16,030 bases of DNA from Acidimicrobiia bacterium (GTDB lineage: Bacteria; Actinomycetota; Acidimicrobiia; UBA5794; JAOTWH01). Where the stretch lies: positions 1 to 16,030 of the forward strand of contig JAOTWH010000031.1 of assembly GCA_029863035.1 (NCBI GenBank), read 5' to 3'. The translations under genes were made by a program, and so were the position numbers. Below the pieces are notes generated by a model. The model was not told the DNA's origin, searched no databases, and saw only the letters and a list, made by a program, of their open reading frames with translations. Positions 7,301 through 14,470 of this stretch are shown here, piece after piece (position 1 is the stretch's first letter; the number at the start of each line of letters is the position of its first letter).

Positions 7301-7751
7301 AGCCGTCCGGGGCGGATGGTGGGACCCAGGTCTGAGCCCGAGCTGCGGCCGGTCACATCGGTCAAACGGACGGCAACCACCGCTCTTTCTTCGGTCACCG
7401 CACCCGACGCCGAGAAAGAGAGCGCGCTGTCGATGGGCTCGGAGTATTCGGCCAAGATGGCGGCGATGACTTCGCCTTGTTTGTTGGCATCTTTTATCAC
7501 GTACCCGTCGCCCCAGGCGATGACGCTCTGCCAGGTGCTGTCATCGCCGGCGCCGGCCTCGACGCAAACTCGGGGATGAGCCTTCAGTCCGCTGAGGCGG
7601 CGCCCGGCCACGCTGCGGAAGCACAACTCATCGCCCAAGATCACGTACGAAGGGGAATCACGTAGGGCTCTCCGTCTGACAGCACCCCCCGGTGGGCTAC
7701 GTGTTCAGTCTTCAGTATCTCGATCGCATCGTCTCGGGTGAGGTCGTTCAT
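7297..7751 (-). pseudogene. Pyridoxamine 5'-phosphate oxidase-like (split-barrel flavin-binding) gene, frameshifted
   Basis: Two frames make one family member. ATG 7751 opens MNDLTRDDAIEILKTEHVAH...PYVIPLR and hits TGA at 7641-7643 after 36 codons. The continuation (YVILGDELCFRS...GLKAHPRVCVEAG) is read in a frame shifted by one base, from about 7647 down to TAG 7297-7299. Inserting one base near 7647-7651 (CGT-AC to CGT-TAC) would restore about 151 residues, normal for the small PPOX/NimA-like group that binds FMN, F420 or heme. The break lies between two copies of TACGTGAT. The downstream part has no SD at its first GTG (7644), so separate translation is unlikely. It may be a real pseudogene or an assembly error. 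It is downstream of ppdK on the same strand, beyond a terminator-like hairpin. Confidence 0.75.
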
Positions 7752-7769
7752 GGGACCCAGAACGGCCGA

Positions 7770-7800
7770 CCGCCCTGGCCGGACTCCTCCGCCAGGGCGG
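7770..7800. repeat. Perfect 10-bp inverted repeat (hairpin)
   Basis: Arms CCGCCCTGGC (7770-7779) and GCCAGGGCGG (7791-7800) with an 11-nt loop. It sits between the ppdK stop and the PPOX-like gene. No T-run follows on either strand, so it is not a standard intrinsic terminator. It may be a second transcription or RNA-processing structure after ppdK. Confidence 0.55.
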
Positions 7801-7804
7801 TCTG

Positions 7805-7834
7805 CAAGGAAAACCAGGGGAGGGGACTCCCTGG
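7805..7834 (-). terminator. Probable intrinsic terminator of ppdK
   Basis: On the minus strand CCAGGG...CCCTGG (7814-7834) forms a 6-bp GC-rich stem with a short loop, followed by TTTTCCTTG (7813-7805). It lies about 90 bp beyond the ppdK stop, before the PPOX-like gene. Confidence 0.5.
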
Positions 7835-7926
7835 CAACCTCAGCTCTGAGGGGCCGTTCTTTTGGGCCCTACTCGCTGCTCTCCAAGGTATTTCCGACAT
7901 GGCAACGGCGTTAGGGCCAGAGGTCC

Positions 7927-10566
7927 TCAAACTGATGCATCGGATGTGGACTCGCCAAGAGCGGCTTGAGCCGCCGCCAGGCGAGCCGTGGGCACACGGT
8001 GTGGACTGGTCGATACGTAGTCCAGGCCCGCTTGATGGAAGAACCGGATCGATGCCGGATCGCCCCCGTGCTCGCCGCAAATGCCCACTTGCAAGCGGGG
8101 GTTGGCGCTCTTACCGGCCTCGGTGGCCTGCTCCACTAACGCCCCAACCCCAGCGATGTCGATGCTCTCGAAGGGGTTCGACGCGATGATCCCCTCTTCC
8201 ACGTAGGTGCCCAGGAAGCTCGCCTCGGCGTCGTCGCGGCTGAGACCGAACGTCATCTGCGTGAGGTCGTTGGTTCCGAACGAGAAAAAGTCGGCCTCTT
8301 GGGCGATGTCCGCCGCGATGAGGGCCGCCCGAGGGGTTTCGATCATGGTGCCAATCAAGACCTCAGACGACCCATCGGCGGTTCCTGGCGCCATATCCAT
8401 CTCTTCTTGGACGACCGCCCTCACCCGGTGCAGCTCCTCTGTCGTGCTCACCAGCGGCACCATGATCTCAAGGCGAGGCCTGCCCCCTGCCTCTCGTCGC
8501 TTGGCCACTGCTTCCAGGGCTGCCTGCGCCTGCATGCGATAGATGTCGGGAATGATGAGGCCGAGGCGCACCCCGCGTAGACCCAGCATCGGGTTGGTCT
8601 CTTCCCACTTGGCCACCGTCGCCATCATGGTCTCGATCTCGGCAACGTCCTGCCCTGCCGCAAGCGCCTCCACCCGCTTCTCTTCTAGGTCCCATCGGTC
8701 TGGCAGGAACTCGTGAAGCGGTGGATCGAGCAGGCGTACGACTACCACCATTCCGTCCATGGCCTCGAGCAGTTCCACGAAGTCCGTCACCTGGAGGGAT
8801 TTGAGCTCTTCGAGAGCCGCCTTGCGCTGGGCATCCTCGGAGAGGATCACCCGACGAACGATGTCTATGCGGTCGCCCATGAACATGTGCTCGGTGCGGG
8901 CGAGGCCGATTCCCTCCGCTCCCCGTTCCCTGGCGATGGTGGCCTCGGCTCCGGTGTCGGCGTTTGCCCACACACCGAGCCGCCGATAGCGGTCGGCCCA
9001 GCCGAGCAGCAAATGAAGCTCTGGGGTCTCCGCAGGTTCCTCGAGCGGCAGATCCCCGATATAGACGGCTCCGCTGGCACCGTCGATCGTGATGATGTCG
9101 CCTTCGTCCACGGTTGCGCCTCCGACGACGAAGGTTCGGCGCTTCTCGTCCACATCGATTCCGGCCGTACCGGTAACCGCCGGTATCCCCATGCCCCGCG
9201 CCACCACCGCAGCATGACTCGTCTTTCCGCCGTGGCTTGTCAGGATCCCCTTGGATGCCGCCATGCCGAGTATGTCGTCAGGAGTGGTTTCCCACCGCAC
9301 CAGGATCACATCAAGGCCTTGTTCGGTTCGTTCCACTGCGGTTTCGGCGTCGAAAACAACACTCCCTTTGGCCGCGCCGGGCGAGGCACCTACTCCGACC
9401 ACTGCAGGAGCCACATCCAGCTTGGGAGAGATCCTTGGGTGAAGTAGCTGTTCGAGCGATGCCGGATCCACTCGCAAGACGGCTTCGGAGCGATCGAGCA
9501 TTCCCTCCTCGACCATCTCGGTTGCCATGCGGATAGCGGCTTGCGCGGTTCGCTTTCCGATCCTGGTCTGAAGCACCCACAGCTTGTCTCGCTCGATGGT
9601 GAACTCGATGTCGCACATGTCCCGGTAGTGATTCTCGAGAGTCGACATCACCTTCACAAGCTGGGCGTGAGCGGCGGGGTGGCGCTTTCCAAGATCATCA
9701 AGGCTCAGCGTGTTGCGAATTCCAGCCACGACATCTTCGCCTTGGGCGTTGGGCAAGTAGTCGCCGTACGGGATCTTCTCGCCGGTGGCGGGGTCTCTGG
9801 TGAAGCACACGCCCGTACCTGAGTCATCTCCCAGGTCGCCAAAGACCATCATCTGAACATTGGCCGCTGTGCCAAGGTCGTTGCTTATCTGGTGCAGGCG
9901 GCGATAAGCGACGGCACGGTCGCTGTTCCACGAATCGAACACGGCATCTACGGCTTGGCGCAGTTGTGCTTCGGGATCGGCGGGGATCCTGTCGTCCGCC
10001 CGCTCGGCCACGACTGCGCGAAATGCCGATGTCACCTGTTCGAGGTCGTTGGCCGATAGCTGGGAGTCGTCGCTAACAGCGCGGTCCACTCGGATCTCGG
10101 TGAGTATGTCCTCGAATGCTTGCCCCGGAATGTGGAGTACCACCTTGCCGTAGGTCTGGATGAAGCGGCGGTAGGCATCCCACGAGAAGCGTTCGCTCCC
10201 CGACCAGCGTGACAGCGCCTCTCGCACCGAGTCGTTCATGCCCAGGTTGAGAACGGTGTCCATCATTCCCGGCATTGAATACTTGGCCCCAGATCGAACG
10301 GACACCAACAGCGGCGCTCCGACGGAACCGCTGAGGTGCCTTCCCGTCCGGGTTTCCAGGCGATGGATGCCTTCCATTATCGCTTCCCACATGCCGGGCG
10401 GGGCAGCCTCTCGAGCCAGATATCGCCGGCAGGCGGATGTCGACACGGTAAATCCTTCGGGCACCGGCAGCCCAAGATGTGTCATCTCGGCCAGGCCAGC
10501 TCCTTTGCCGCCGAGAAGGTCGCGGGCCGAGCCGTCAGCTGTGTGGAAGTCGTGGACGTACTGCAT
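7927..10566 (-). CDS. ppdK: Pyruvate, phosphate dikinase
   Basis: Interconverts ATP, phosphate and pyruvate with AMP, PPi and phosphoenolpyruvate; a cytosolic enzyme that can run towards PEP (gluconeogenic) or towards ATP. It has 879 residues from ATG 10566, close to the usual 874. The N-terminal ATP-grasp nucleotide domain begins LLGGKGAGLAEM and has VSVRSGAKYSMPGMMDTVLNLG. The phosphohistidine is His451 in GGKTSHAAVVARGMGIPAV. The C-terminal PEP/pyruvate barrel has GIGLARTEHMF and Cys830 in ICGEHGGDP, matching His455/Cys831 of the Clostridium symbiosum enzyme. ATG 10566 has a GGAGAG SD about 6 nt upstream; an ATG at 10596 would add ten residues. It follows the GAF histidine kinase by 93 bp on the same strand, so it may be read through from the kinase promoter or have its own TTGAC-containing promoter. 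Confidence 0.96.
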   Translation of the reverse strand: MQYVHDFHTADGSARDLLGGKGAGLAEMTHLGLPVPEGFTVSTSACRRYLAREAAPPGMWEAIMEGIHRLETRTGRHLSGSVGAPLLVSVRSGAKYSMPGMMDTVLNLGMNDSVREALSRWSGSERFSWDAYRRFIQTYGKVVLHIPGQAFEDILTEIRVDRAVSDDSQLSANDLEQVTSAFRAVVAERADDRIPADPEAQLRQAVDAVFDSWNSDRAVAYRRLHQISNDLGTAANVQMMVFGDLGDDSGTGVCFTRDPATGEKIPYGDYLPNAQGEDVVAGIRNTLSLDDLGKRHPAAHAQLVKVMSTLENHYRDMCDIEFTIERDKLWVLQTRIGKRTAQAAIRMATEMVEEGMLDRSEAVLRVDPASLEQLLHPRISPKLDVAPAVVGVGASPGAAKGSVVFDAETAVERTEQGLDVILVRWETTPDDILGMAASKGILTSHGGKTSHAAVVARGMGIPAVTGTAGIDVDEKRRTFVVGGATVDEGDIITIDGASGAVYIGDLPLEEPAETPELHLLLGWADRYRRLGVWANADTGAEATIARERGAEGIGLARTEHMFMGDRIDIVRRVILSEDAQRKAALEELKSLQVTDFVELLEAMDGMVVVVRLLDPPLHEFLPDRWDLEEKRVEALAAGQDVAEIETMMATVAKWEETNPMLGLRGVRLGLIIPDIYRMQAQAALEAVAKRREAGGRPRLEIMVPLVSTTEELHRVRAVVQEEMDMAPGTADGSSEVLIGTMIETPRAALIAADIAQEADFFSFGTNDLTQMTFGLSRDDAEASFLGTYVEEGIIASNPFESIDIAGVGALVEQATEAGKSANPRLQVGICGEHGGDPASIRFFHQAGLDYVSTSPHRVPTARLAAAQAALGESTSDASV

Positions 10567-10659
10567 GAAGGCTCTCCACTCGTGTGCGGAGGCCATTGTC
10601 AACCGAAAACCGCAGTCAAGGCCAGGGCCAAAGGTCGCCTGCCTGGTAGCCCAGCGGCC

Positions 10660-11772
10660 CTATCTGGTTGGTATCTCGGCCCTGACCAATGTGCCCGACC
10701 CGACCTTGCTCGTTACCTCCACCCGGCCTCCCAGGCGTTCCGCCCTGCGGTGCATATTGCCGAGACCCATACCGGTCGCGGTGGTTTCGACATCGAATCC
10801 TGCGCCGTCGTCGCTCACAACGATCACGAGCCAGTCCCCGCGTCTGGTGGCATCCACATTGATGTGGGCAGCCGCAGCATGGCGGTTCGCGTTGCTGAGG
10901 GCCTCGCGCGCCAATTGCACCGCTTCGTTGACCATGTCGGCGGAAAGGTCTCTGAAGGAACCCGAGACCTGGACAGTGCAGGTCGCGTCCGGGTCGACAA
11001 CCACGTCACATACGTGACGCAACTCGGCCTCGAGCGAGCGTGCCTCGCGCATGGGAGCCTTGATGTCGAAGATGTAGCGCCGCAGGGTTGCCATCGACTC
11101 GTCGATGCCGTTCACCGCCTCGTCCAGATGGGCGGCAAGCTCAGGTTCGGCACCGGCAGCAGCAGATTGCAGTCCCAGCCCGATGGCGAACAGGTTCTGG
11201 ATTACCCCGTCGTGGATCTCGCGAGCGATCCGTTCCCGGTCCTCGACCAATGCGATGTGGCGGATGCGGCCTTGCAGCCGTGCAGTGGATACGGCAGAGC
11301 CAGCGATGAGGGCAAGAGCCTCGACCAGTTCAGCGTCATCAGAGGTGAAGCCATCCTTCTTGTCCGCGAGGTACAGATTGCCAAAAGTTTCCGCGCCCAC
11401 TCTTATGGGAACCCCCAAGAAACTGGTCATGTGCGGATGTCTATCTGGGAAACCATCCGAGTCGGGATGGTCGGCGATGTTCTCCAGGCGGATGGTCTTG
11501 CCCAGTCTGGTAATCGTCCCCAGCAGTCCCTTGCCTTCGGGTAGGCGCCCGATGTCTTTGGCGAGGTCGTCTCCGATTCCCTCGTGGATGAATTCCGCCA
11601 ACATTCCATGTTCACCGAGCACGCCGAGCGCTCCGTAGGGCGCTTCGGTCAGGTCCATCGCCGTCTCGATGGTGGCGCGCAGCACTGCTTTCAGATCGGG
11701 CTGTCCAGCAACGGTTGCCGCTGCTTCGATCAGCCGGGCGATATCTCCCCCGTCGAGGCGTCCATTAGGCAC
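10660..11772 (-). CDS. DevS/DosT-like GAF-domain sensor histidine kinase
   Basis: A 370-residue soluble kinase: GAF domain (about 20-165), HisKA_3 dimerisation/phosphoacceptor (about 176-240; DRERIAREIHDGVIQNLFAIGL with His187) and HATPase (about 275-370; REALSNANRHA, DDGAGFD, GMGLGNM). The GAF segment HPDSDGFPDRHPHM...FLGVPIR...FGNLYLADK is very close to GAF-A of mycobacterial DevS/DosT. His112 falls at the position of DevS His149 (proximal heme ligand) and Tyr134 at Tyr171 (distal pocket), with identical spacing of 22. A heme-bound gas or redox sensor is therefore inferred. It has one GAF where DevS has two. GTG 11772 has a TAGCCT -10-like hexamer 6 nt upstream and no SD. The divergent neighbour is a DevR-like regulator, its obvious partner. 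The alignment was made from memory of DevS. Confidence 0.9.
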   Translation of the reverse strand: MPNGRLDGGDIARLIEAAATVAGQPDLKAVLRATIETAMDLTEAPYGALGVLGEHGMLAEFIHEGIGDDLAKDIGRLPEGKGLLGTITRLGKTIRLENIADHPDSDGFPDRHPHMTSFLGVPIRVGAETFGNLYLADKKDGFTSDDAELVEALALIAGSAVSTARLQGRIRHIALVEDRERIAREIHDGVIQNLFAIGLGLQSAAAGAEPELAAHLDEAVNGIDESMATLRRYIFDIKAPMREARSLEAELRHVCDVVVDPDATCTVQVSGSFRDLSADMVNEAVQLAREALSNANRHAAAAHINVDATRRGDWLVIVVSDDGAGFDVETTATGMGLGNMHRRAERLGGRVEVTSKVGSGTLVRAEIPTR

Positions 11773-11778
11773 GGTTTC

Positions 11779-11854
11779 AGGCTAGTCCCGGGACTTAGGT
11801 ACCTATTCAACGGGCCGAAAGCCTCGATCCGCAGTGGTTTCGCGCCGTTAGCCT
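11779..11854. promoter_or_regulatory. Divergent kinase/regulator control region with DosR-box-like site
   Basis: GGGACTTAGGTACC (11790-11803) matches 12 of 14 core positions of the mycobacterial DosR box GGGACTWWAGTCCC. It overlaps a perfect 12-bp palindrome AGTCCCGGGACT (11784-11795), which has the same half-sites in everted order. The identical -10-like hexamer TAGCCT faces outward on both sides: 11779-11784 for the kinase (6 nt to GTG 11772) and 11849-11854 for the regulator (9 nt to ATG 11864). Neither has a convincing -35, as expected for activator-dependent promoters. Confidence 0.5.
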
Positions 11855-11863
11855 TCGAAGCAG

Positions 11864-12538
11864 ATGGCAAAGAAGTTGAAGATCGTTCTGGTCGACGACC
11901 ACGAAGTGGTGCGCACCGGCGTGGCCGCCCTCATCAATGCCCACCCCGACCTCAAGGTCGTGGGCGAGGCGGGGACCATGGAAGAGGCCGTGCGCCGCGT
12001 TGGATTCGACACGCCAGACGTCGTCGTGTGCGACGTTCGGCTCCCGGACGGCAGCGGGGTCGAGGCCTGTCGCGAGATCAAAGCGCAGTGGCCAGAGATC
12101 CAGGTTCTCATGTTGACCTCGTTCGCCGACGAACAGGCCCTGTTCGCTTCGATCCTGGCCGGAGCCTCCGGCTACATCCTCAAGCAGATCAAGGGCGACG
12201 AACTGGTGGACAGCATTCGCAGGGCGGGGGCTGGCGAGTCGCTGCTCGACCCCAACCTGACCGAGAAGGTCTTCGCCCGCATCCGTGGAGAAGACACCGA
12301 TGATCCACTGCTATCCCGCCTTTCGCCCCAAGAGCGCCGCATTCTCGATCACATCGCGCAGGGGGAGACGAATCGCGAGATAGCCAAAGAAATGTTCCTG
12401 GCAGAAAAGACCGTCAAGAATTATGTGTCGAACATGCTTGCCAAGCTCGGCATGAGCCGTCGCAGCGAGGCTGCCGCCTATGCAGCCCGACTCGACGCCG
12501 AGCGCGAGCAGAGGTTCCCACCTGAGAATTGGGAGTGA
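11864..12538 (+). CDS. DevR/DosR-like NarL/LuxR-family response regulator
   Basis: A 224-residue cytosolic transcription factor. The receiver domain (about 5-120) has the acidic pair Asp11-Asp12, phosphoacceptor Asp57 (VVCDVRLPDG), Thr85 (MLTSF) and Lys107 (YILKQIKG), matching Asp54/Thr82/Lys104 of mycobacterial DevR. The LuxR-type HTH (about 150-215) contains LSPQERRILDHIAQG and FLAEKTVKNYVSNMLAKLGM. Lys182, Lys185 and Asn186 match the DevR DNA-contact residues Lys179, Lys182 and Asn183. Near-identity of this helix suggests a DosR-box-type target, and one such site lies just upstream. It is divergent from the sensor kinase and is the first gene of a five-gene operon; the next start is 2 bp after its stop. 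ATG 11864 lacks a clear SD and follows a TAGCCT -10-like element closely. I leave the symbol empty because orthology to devR is inferred. Confidence 0.93.
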   Translation: MAKKLKIVLVDDHEVVRTGVAALINAHPDLKVVGEAGTMEEAVRRVGFDTPDVVVCDVRLPDGSGVEACREIKAQWPEIQVLMLTSFADEQALFASILAGASGYILKQIKGDELVDSIRRAGAGESLLDPNLTEKVFARIRGEDTDDPLLSRLSPQERRILDHIAQGETNREIAKEMFLAEKTVKNYVSNMLAKLGMSRRSEAAAYAARLDAEREQRFPPENWE

Positions 12539-12540
12539 TC

Positions 12541-12972
12541 ATGGTGATAGTGCTTGGAGTCGATGACTCAGACAACTCAGAGATCGCAGCCAAACGGGCC
12601 GTTGCCCTTGGCGAGGCTCTTGACGCAGAGGTCCACGCGGTGCATACGGTCCACGTTGCTCCAACGGTGGTGAGTGCCCTGTCTACGGTGCCCGATTCGT
12701 TCACCGAGTTCGTGGCGGCAGAGAGAGAGGCTGTGTGGACCCGCGTCGGCCCCATTTTGGACGGCTCAACTGCCCGCGTTAAGCGGATAGACCTCGACGG
12801 TTACCCGCCCGACACGGTCGCCCAGTACGCCGACGAGGTCGAGGCAGCGATGATCGTGGTGGGAAGCCGTGGGAGAGGTGGCATCGCCTCACTTGTCCTT
12901 GGGAGTACGAGCCAAAGGTTGATCCACATCGCGAATTGCGATGTGCTGGTCGCCAGAGAGAGGAAAGCGTGA
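12541..12972 (+). CDS. Universal stress protein (UspA family, ATP-binding type)
   Basis: A 143-residue single-domain Usp protein. It opens with the beta-strand and Asp motif MVIVLGVDDSDNS and ends with the nucleotide loop GSRGRGGIASLVLGSTS (108-124). That loop fits the G-2x-G-9x-G-S/T pattern of ATP-binding Usps (Gly108, Gly111, Gly121, Ser122), followed by the family ending CDVLVAR. Such proteins respond to stress and growth arrest; several are DosR-regulon members in mycobacteria, where one (Rv3134c) is co-transcribed with devR. ATG 12541 is chosen over in-frame upstream codons because GGGAG lies 5 nt before it. The gene starts 2 bp after the regulator stop and overlaps the next gene by 4 bp (GTGA), so translational coupling is likely. 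Confidence 0.94.
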   Translation: MVIVLGVDDSDNSEIAAKRAVALGEALDAEVHAVHTVHVAPTVVSALSTVPDSFTEFVAAEREAVWTRVGPILDGSTARVKRIDLDGYPPDTVAQYADEVEAAMIVVGSRGRGGIASLVLGSTSQRLIHIANCDVLVARERKA

Positions 12973-13628
12973 AAGTCATTGATCTGATGACCACCGAGGT
13001 CATCACCGCTCGGACATCCGAGTCGCTCAAGTCGGCCGCCCGCAAGATGGTGGACAACCGCGTCAGCGGCCTTCCGGTGTTGAGCGACGATGGCGAGCTG
13101 GTCGGACTCGTGTCAGAAGCCGACTTCCTCCGCAAAGAGCTGGAACGCGAGTCGCCTACCGGTCAGAGGCTGCTTGGCGCGCTCTTCGGCGCCGACGAGA
13201 CCCACGACGAAGCGGCCACCGTCGGGGAGGTCATGGCGAGGGATCTGACCACTATCGATCCCGGGGCATCCCTTTCGGAAGCCGCCCGGGTCATGGCGAG
13301 TGAGGGCTTCAAAAGGCTTCCCGTCGTCAGCAGCGAAGGCGAACTGCTTGGCGTGTTGAGCCGGGCGGACATTGTGAGCGCGTTCACTCGCCCCGACGAG
13401 ATCATCGAGGACGACGTGCGCGAGGACATCGCCAGGCACGTTCTGTTCATCGATCCCGACACGCTCGACATCAAGGTCAGCGAAGGTGTGGTCAAGTTGG
13501 CGGGTGAGCTACCGGCTCGCAGCGATGCCAGGATCCTCGAAGAGCTGACAAGGCGCCTTGACGGCGTGGTGGCGGTAGATGCCAACCTCACCTGGCTAGT
13601 GGACGACACGAGGCTGGCCACGAGTTGA
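12969..13628 (+). CDS. CBS-CBS-BON domain protein
   Basis: A 219-residue protein with two CBS motifs (about 1-55, VKVIDLMTTEVITA...GLVSEADF; about 84-137, VGEVMARDLTTIDP...GVLSRADI). Paired CBS motifs form a Bateman module that typically binds adenine nucleotides. A BON domain follows (about 149-212, VREDIARHVL...VSEGVVKLAGELPARSDARILEEL), a fold linked to hydrophobic-ligand or membrane association. No catalytic domain is attached, so it is probably a regulatory or ligand-sensing protein. GTG 12969 overlaps the usp stop (GTGA) and has AGAGAGGA a few nt upstream. CBS proteins such as Hrp1 (Rv2626c) belong to the mycobacterial DosR regulon, so the class suits this operon. The BON fusion is not part of Hrp1. 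Confidence 0.9.
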   Translation: MKVIDLMTTEVITARTSESLKSAARKMVDNRVSGLPVLSDDGELVGLVSEADFLRKELERESPTGQRLLGALFGADETHDEAATVGEVMARDLTTIDPGASLSEAARVMASEGFKRLPVVSSEGELLGVLSRADIVSAFTRPDEIIEDDVREDIARHVLFIDPDTLDIKVSEGVVKLAGELPARSDARILEELTRRLDGVVAVDANLTWLVDDTRLATS

Positions 13629-14461
13629 GTCAGATCGCATCGGGTGACGGCACCCGACTCGCGCTGCGATCTTGGTCGGGCAGCAAGCCAACACTCGCCA
13701 TGTTGCATGCCACTGGGTTCTGCAAGGAGACCTGGGGCCCCCTGATCGAAGAGCTGCGGGTCTGTGGGGTGGAAAACGAGGTCGTGGCGTGGGATCAGCG
13801 GGCCCACGGCGATTCTGGACCGATCGGAGCGATGGCCGACTGGTGGGAACTGGGCCATGACGCGGTAGCTGTCGTCGCCTCCATCGAATCTCCGATCGTC
13901 GGCATGGGCCATTCGTCGGGAGGCGCAGCTCTGGTAATGGCGGAATTGCTCCGCCCCGCCAGTTTCGACTCGCTGATACTGGTGGAGCCTGTGATATTCC
14001 CCCCTCCATACGGGCGCGACGAGGATTCGCCATTGGCGGCCGGAGCCAAGCGTCGTCGAGCAAGTTTCTCTTCTCGGGCCGAGGCTCGCCAGAACTACAT
14101 CGGGAGGGGCGCTTTCGCCAATTGGGAGGAGAGGGCAGTCGATGCTTTCGTTGCGGGGTGCTTCACCACCACCGGAGACGGGATAACTCTCAAGTGCCGC
14201 CCCGAAGATGAAGCGGAGTTCTATCGGGCCGGTTCGGCCCACGGAGTATGGGATCGGCTGGGTGAAGTGAACGTGACGACCCTCATCGTTTCTGGCGAAC
14301 AGGATTCGGGTGTTTTCGACGGCCTGGCTGCCCGACAGGCCGCCGAGTTCCCCGATGCCAAGGTGGCGATGGTGGCAGACGCCGGGCACTTCGTTCCCAT
14401 GGAGCAGCCTGCTGCCTTGGCAGCTCTGGTGGCCGACCACCTGGTTTCGACGCAGGGTTAG
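13625..14461 (+). CDS. Alpha/beta hydrolase, possibly MenH-like
   Basis: A 278-residue alpha/beta-hydrolase fold protein with a full apparent triad: nucleophile Ser97 in GHSSGG, Asp227 in SGEQDS and His255 in DAGHFVPMEQP. The oxyanion region is LHATGF (27-32). There is no signal peptide, so it is cytosolic. The next gene is isochorismate synthase, so a role as MenH (which releases pyruvate from SEPHCHC to give SHCHC in menaquinone synthesis) is plausible. The nucleophile motif is not specific, however, and an epoxide hydrolase or esterase is equally possible on sequence. TTG 13625 overlaps the upstream stop (TTGA), giving a normal N-terminus; a GAGG lies about 13 nt upstream. The TTG start is weaker than its neighbours. 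Confidence 0.85.
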   Translation: MSQIASGDGTRLALRSWSGSKPTLAMLHATGFCKETWGPLIEELRVCGVENEVVAWDQRAHGDSGPIGAMADWWELGHDAVAVVASIESPIVGMGHSSGGAALVMAELLRPASFDSLILVEPVIFPPPYGRDEDSPLAAGAKRRRASFSSRAEARQNYIGRGAFANWEERAVDAFVAGCFTTTGDGITLKCRPEDEAEFYRAGSAHGVWDRLGEVNVTTLIVSGEQDSGVFDGLAARQAAEFPDAKVAMVADAGHFVPMEQPAALAALVADHLVSTQG

Positions 14462-14470
14462 TCTCGCTTC

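Noticed and set aside
8713..9447. A 244-codon plus-strand open frame
   Set aside because: Antisense to the phosphohistidine and barrel regions of ppdK; shadow frame.
10597..10602. TTGACA on the minus strand as a consensus -35 for ppdK
   Set aside because: No acceptable -10 lies 16-18 nt downstream before the SD and ATG 10566; it may instead be part of a -10 (GACAAT), which is unproven.
10336..11544. A 402-codon plus-strand open frame
   Set aside because: Runs antisense through ppdK and the kinase, whose catalytic motifs are intact. No recognisable protein and no SD.
14462..14470. Separate promoter directly before menF
   Set aside because: GGTTAG just upstream is vaguely -10-like, but no -35 fits and the 9-bp gap favours operon transcription.
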